In this document: in pieces, positions 61,993 through 64,000 of the stretch
How the letters are laid out: each line of letters begins with the position of its first letter
How positions within the stretch are numbered: the stretch's first letter is position 1
Assembly (NCBI GenBank): GCA_016185305.1
Contig: JACPNV010000040.1
Coordinates: forward strand, 1 to 64,000
DNA length: 64,000 bases
Direction: 5' to 3'
Source of the DNA: Actinomycetota bacterium
GTDB lineage: Bacteria; Actinomycetota; Acidimicrobiia; Acidimicrobiales; Acidimicrobilacustridaceae
Translations under genes and position numbers: made by a program
The notes under the pieces: generated by a model
What the model was told of the DNA's origin: nothing
The model's input: only the letters and a program-made list of their open reading frames with translations
Database searches by the model: none

Positions 61993-63465
61993 TCAGGCGC
62001 GCGTGAAGAGCTCGATGCCCTGCTGGTCGTACACCCGTGTGAAGCCGAGCGACTCGAGGCCCTGCCGGAAGACCTGGCGCTCGACCGCGGTCCAGTTGCC
62101 GACCTCACGGTCGTCGACGACCACCGTCGAGACCCCGTCCGCCGCCGCGGCAGGGTCGGGCTTCTCCGCGGGCGGCAGCGTGTAGAGCTTGGTGCGCTCG
62201 GCGAGGATCGTGAGCATCGACGGCGAGGCGCGCACGGACGAGCTCGGGAGAATCTGGTCGGCAACCTGCAAGCGAGCCTGATCGACGACATCGCGACCGC
62301 CCCACTCCCACGGGCGGCGATAGGGAGAGCTCGCGGCGTTCTGGATGAAGAACACCGTCGAAGCGAGGAGCAGCGCGCCGAGCACCCGGCGGTCGACGGT
62401 GATCTTCTCGACGCCCATCCGGCCGATGCGCGCCAGCGCGAACGCGGTGGCGAGAAAGATGAACGCTGTGGCCGCCACCGTCTGCTGCCCGAACACGGCG
62501 TCTCTCGGCACGTCCGCGATCATGTAGAGGATCTGCAACGGCAGAACCGGAATCAGGTACCGCGGCGCGAGCACGGGCAAGAACAGCACCGGGGCGAGCA
62601 GCACCACCACGAGGTTGAAGTTCTGCTCGGTCGTGAGCCGGTCGAGCACGGTCAGCGGCTGGGTCAGCATCCCCCACGCGACCGAGAGCGGGCTCGACCC
62701 GAAGGTGGCGAAGGCGTTGACGTGCGCGTACGACTCGGCACCGAGTTGGGGTTGGACGATCGCGCCGGCGACGAGCGTCCAACCGACGCCGGCGAACAGC
62801 GTGGCGAGGCCGGCGCGGCGGCTCTTCTCGACGATCAACAGGCCTCCGAGGCCGGCGACTGCCAAGCCGAGATCGGCTCGGGACAGCACGACTACCGCGC
62901 AGCAAACCCCGAACAACCACCAGCGCCGGCCCAACCCGAAGTAGAAAGCACCGAGCAGCGCCGGCAACGCAATGGTCTCGGGATGGAAGCCGGCCAGGTT
63001 GAGGTTGTGCATCGTCGGGTAGACCGCGTACACGAACACCAAGGCAACCGTCGCACCGACGCGCAGGTTCGCCAGGCGGCGAGCGATGCGCCACAGAGGG
63101 ATGACGACGAACGCGAGTGCCGCCGACTGCACGATGAGGAGGGCGGGCTGCGCCGGCAGGACCTTGGTGAGCAGCGCGATCGGGTAGAAGATGAACGACG
63201 CTTGCTGGGAGAGCAGGTGCGCGTTGAACGTGACCGTCACCGTCGGTTCGTATCCTTCGCGGAGCAGGAAGGCGCCCTGGGTGTAGGCGGCCAGGTCAGA
63301 ACCCGAGTCGAGCGAGCGGGCCTTCGCCAGCGCCATCAACGCCAGCAGAAAGAACAGCCCGAGCGAGAAGGCCACCGGGAGCACGCGGTCGGCCCACTCG
63401 CTGTCGAGGCGCGCCTGCCAGCGCAACATCAAGTTGTCGATGCGTCGACGGAACGTGACAGCCAT
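61993..63465 (-). CDS. DUF2079 polytopic membrane protein
   Basis: This 490-residue protein has about 10-12 membrane segments (for example VAFSLGLFFLLALMALAKA near 31-49 and FNLVVVLLAPVLFLPVLAP near 290-308). The first periplasmic loop SLDSGSDLAAYTQGAFLLRE (about 51-70) and FHPETIALPALLGAFYFGLG match DUF2079, a group with a glycosyltransferase C-like (GT-C) architecture. The C-terminal soluble part ends with a domain after residue 400 (VSTVVVDDREVGNWTAVERQ). The lipid-linked donor and acceptor are unknown. Confidence 0.82.
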   Translation of the reverse strand: MAVTFRRRIDNLMLRWQARLDSEWADRVLPVAFSLGLFFLLALMALAKARSLDSGSDLAAYTQGAFLLREGYEPTVTVTFNAHLLSQQASFIFYPIALLTKVLPAQPALLIVQSAALAFVVIPLWRIARRLANLRVGATVALVFVYAVYPTMHNLNLAGFHPETIALPALLGAFYFGLGRRWWLFGVCCAVVVLSRADLGLAVAGLGGLLIVEKSRRAGLATLFAGVGWTLVAGAIVQPQLGAESYAHVNAFATFGSSPLSVAWGMLTQPLTVLDRLTTEQNFNLVVVLLAPVLFLPVLAPRYLIPVLPLQILYMIADVPRDAVFGQQTVAATAFIFLATAFALARIGRMGVEKITVDRRVLGALLLASTVFFIQNAASSPYRRPWEWGGRDVVDQARLQVADQILPSSSVRASPSMLTILAERTKLYTLPPAEKPDPAAAADGVSTVVVDDREVGNWTAVERQVFRQGLESLGFTRVYDQQGIELFTRA

Positions 63466-63504
63466 GGCAGAGGCGCAGTGACGATGGGGCCGGTTCGGTC
63501 GTGC

Positions 63505-64000
63505 CTAGAGCAGCGTGGCCGTCTCGGGCGGGCCGAACCCGCCCAGCCCGATGGGCGCGAGGTCGACGATCGGTGGGGACTGCTCGGTCAACCGGGCGCC
63601 CTTGTTGCGCACGTTGTTCACCTCCGTGCTGACCGGGTGCATGGCGATGAGCGAGGCGGGCGCCGGCACCAGCAGCTTGCCCACTGTGGCGAGGTCTTGC
63701 ACCCCGGGGTCGAGCCACACGTCCCAGGTCGAGGGAGGCAACATGATCGGCATCCGATCGTGGATCGTTGCCACCGTCTCGTTCGGTGATCCGGTGATGA
63801 TCGTGCACGAGTGCAGCTCGTCGTCGGGGTTGTCCGGGTTGCGCCACCGCTCCCACAAGCCGGCGAACGCGAGCAGCTCACCATCCGGGCGGTGGAGGTA
63901 CATCGGCTGCTTGGTCTTCTCGCCCGGCACCTTCGCCCACTCATAGAACCCGTCAGCCGGGATGATGCAGCGCTTCTTCTTGTACGCGTTGCGGTAGGCG
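63505..64000 (-). CDS. SOS response-associated peptidase (SRAP) family protein, partial
   Basis: The gene continues past the right edge; 165 C-terminal residues are visible. RNAYKKKRCIIPADGFYEWA is the conserved substrate/DNA-contacting segment with the F-Y-E-W motif, followed by QPMYLHRPDGELLAFAGLWE, CTIITGSPNETVATIHDRMP (the late T-x-x-A-N/E-x-x-x-x-x-H-x-R-M-P motif with the active-site His) and MLPPSTWDVWLDP. HMCES/YedK-type proteins crosslink to abasic sites in single-stranded DNA through an N-terminal Cys, which lies outside the window. The stop is TAG. Confidence 0.92.
   Translation of the reverse strand, partial: AYRNAYKKKRCIIPADGFYEWAKVPGEKTKQPMYLHRPDGELLAFAGLWERWRNPDNPDDELHSCTIITGSPNETVATIHDRMPIMLPPSTWDVWLDPGVQDLATVGKLLVPAPASLIAMHPVSTEVNNVRNKGARLTEQSPPIVDLAPIGLGGFGPPETATLL

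Overview
The window is a high-GC chromosomal segment in which almost every gene lies on the minus strand. It is one of the long conserved actinobacterial gene neighbourhoods. MihF, the order gmk-rpoZ-coaBC-metK-priA, pheST followed by arg genes, and a conserved DUF1844-like gene beside infC suggest an actinobacterium. Protein flavour suggests the Acidimicrobiia (inference from sequence reading; no database was used).

Reading the minus strand from high to low coordinates: an SRAP-family gene and a DUF2079 membrane protein (64000-61993); ruvX, mltG, aroE, a DUF4388 gene, two prepilin-peptidase-like genes, aroC-aroK-aroB-aroQ, pepQ, efp and nusB (61966-51139); a pyrimidine operon, pyrR-pyrB-pyrC-carA-carB-pyrD-pyrF, behind a leader that carries a PyrR-type RNA loop and a terminator (51055-42093); mihF, gmk, rpoZ, coaBC, metK, priA, def, fmt, rsmB and a mog-like gene (42044-32379); the riboflavin genes ribD-ribE-ribBA-ribH, hisG and a cold-shock-like gene (31228-25809); infC-rpmI-rplT-rRNA methyltransferase-pheS-pheT (25022-19296); then the arginine operon argC-J-B-D-F-R-G-H (12483-3945); and finally a flavin reductase, a DUF4190 protein, a PLP lyase, mobA, a rhodanese and the start of an RNase D gene. 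Stop and start codons overlap by 1-4 bases at many of these junctions, so most genes are probably translationally coupled.

The conspicuous break is between pheT and argC, which are neighbours in many actinobacteria. Here about 6.8 kb separates them (12510-19295). It holds a lipoprotein beta-lactamase-like hydrolase, a putative toxin-antitoxin pair, a 1030-codon PLD/DEAD/DUF3427 helicase of defence type, a tRNA gene and a protein of unknown function just upstream of that tRNA. The plus-strand orientation and the gene content mark it as an accessory island.

The most interesting observation is a linked set. The island tRNA folds well and its anticodon reads CUA, so it should decode the amber codon UAG. 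Two otherwise intact genes nearby are each interrupted by exactly one in-frame TAG: argC (codon 293 of 350) and the island helicase (codon 348, seven codons after Walker A). In both the reading frame continues into conserved domain sequence. The simplest reading is natural amber suppression of a housekeeping gene and a defence gene by a locally encoded tRNA. At least seven normal genes in the window still end in TAG, so this is not a genome-wide reassignment.

Other regulatory structures read directly from the sequence are an ARG-box-like palindrome over the argC promoter, an infC gene whose only supported start is AUA behind a six-codon leader ORF, a terminator-like hairpin in the infC leader, the PyrR leader, a palindrome at the metK promoter, and a triplicated 29-bp unit that pushes apart argJ and argB.
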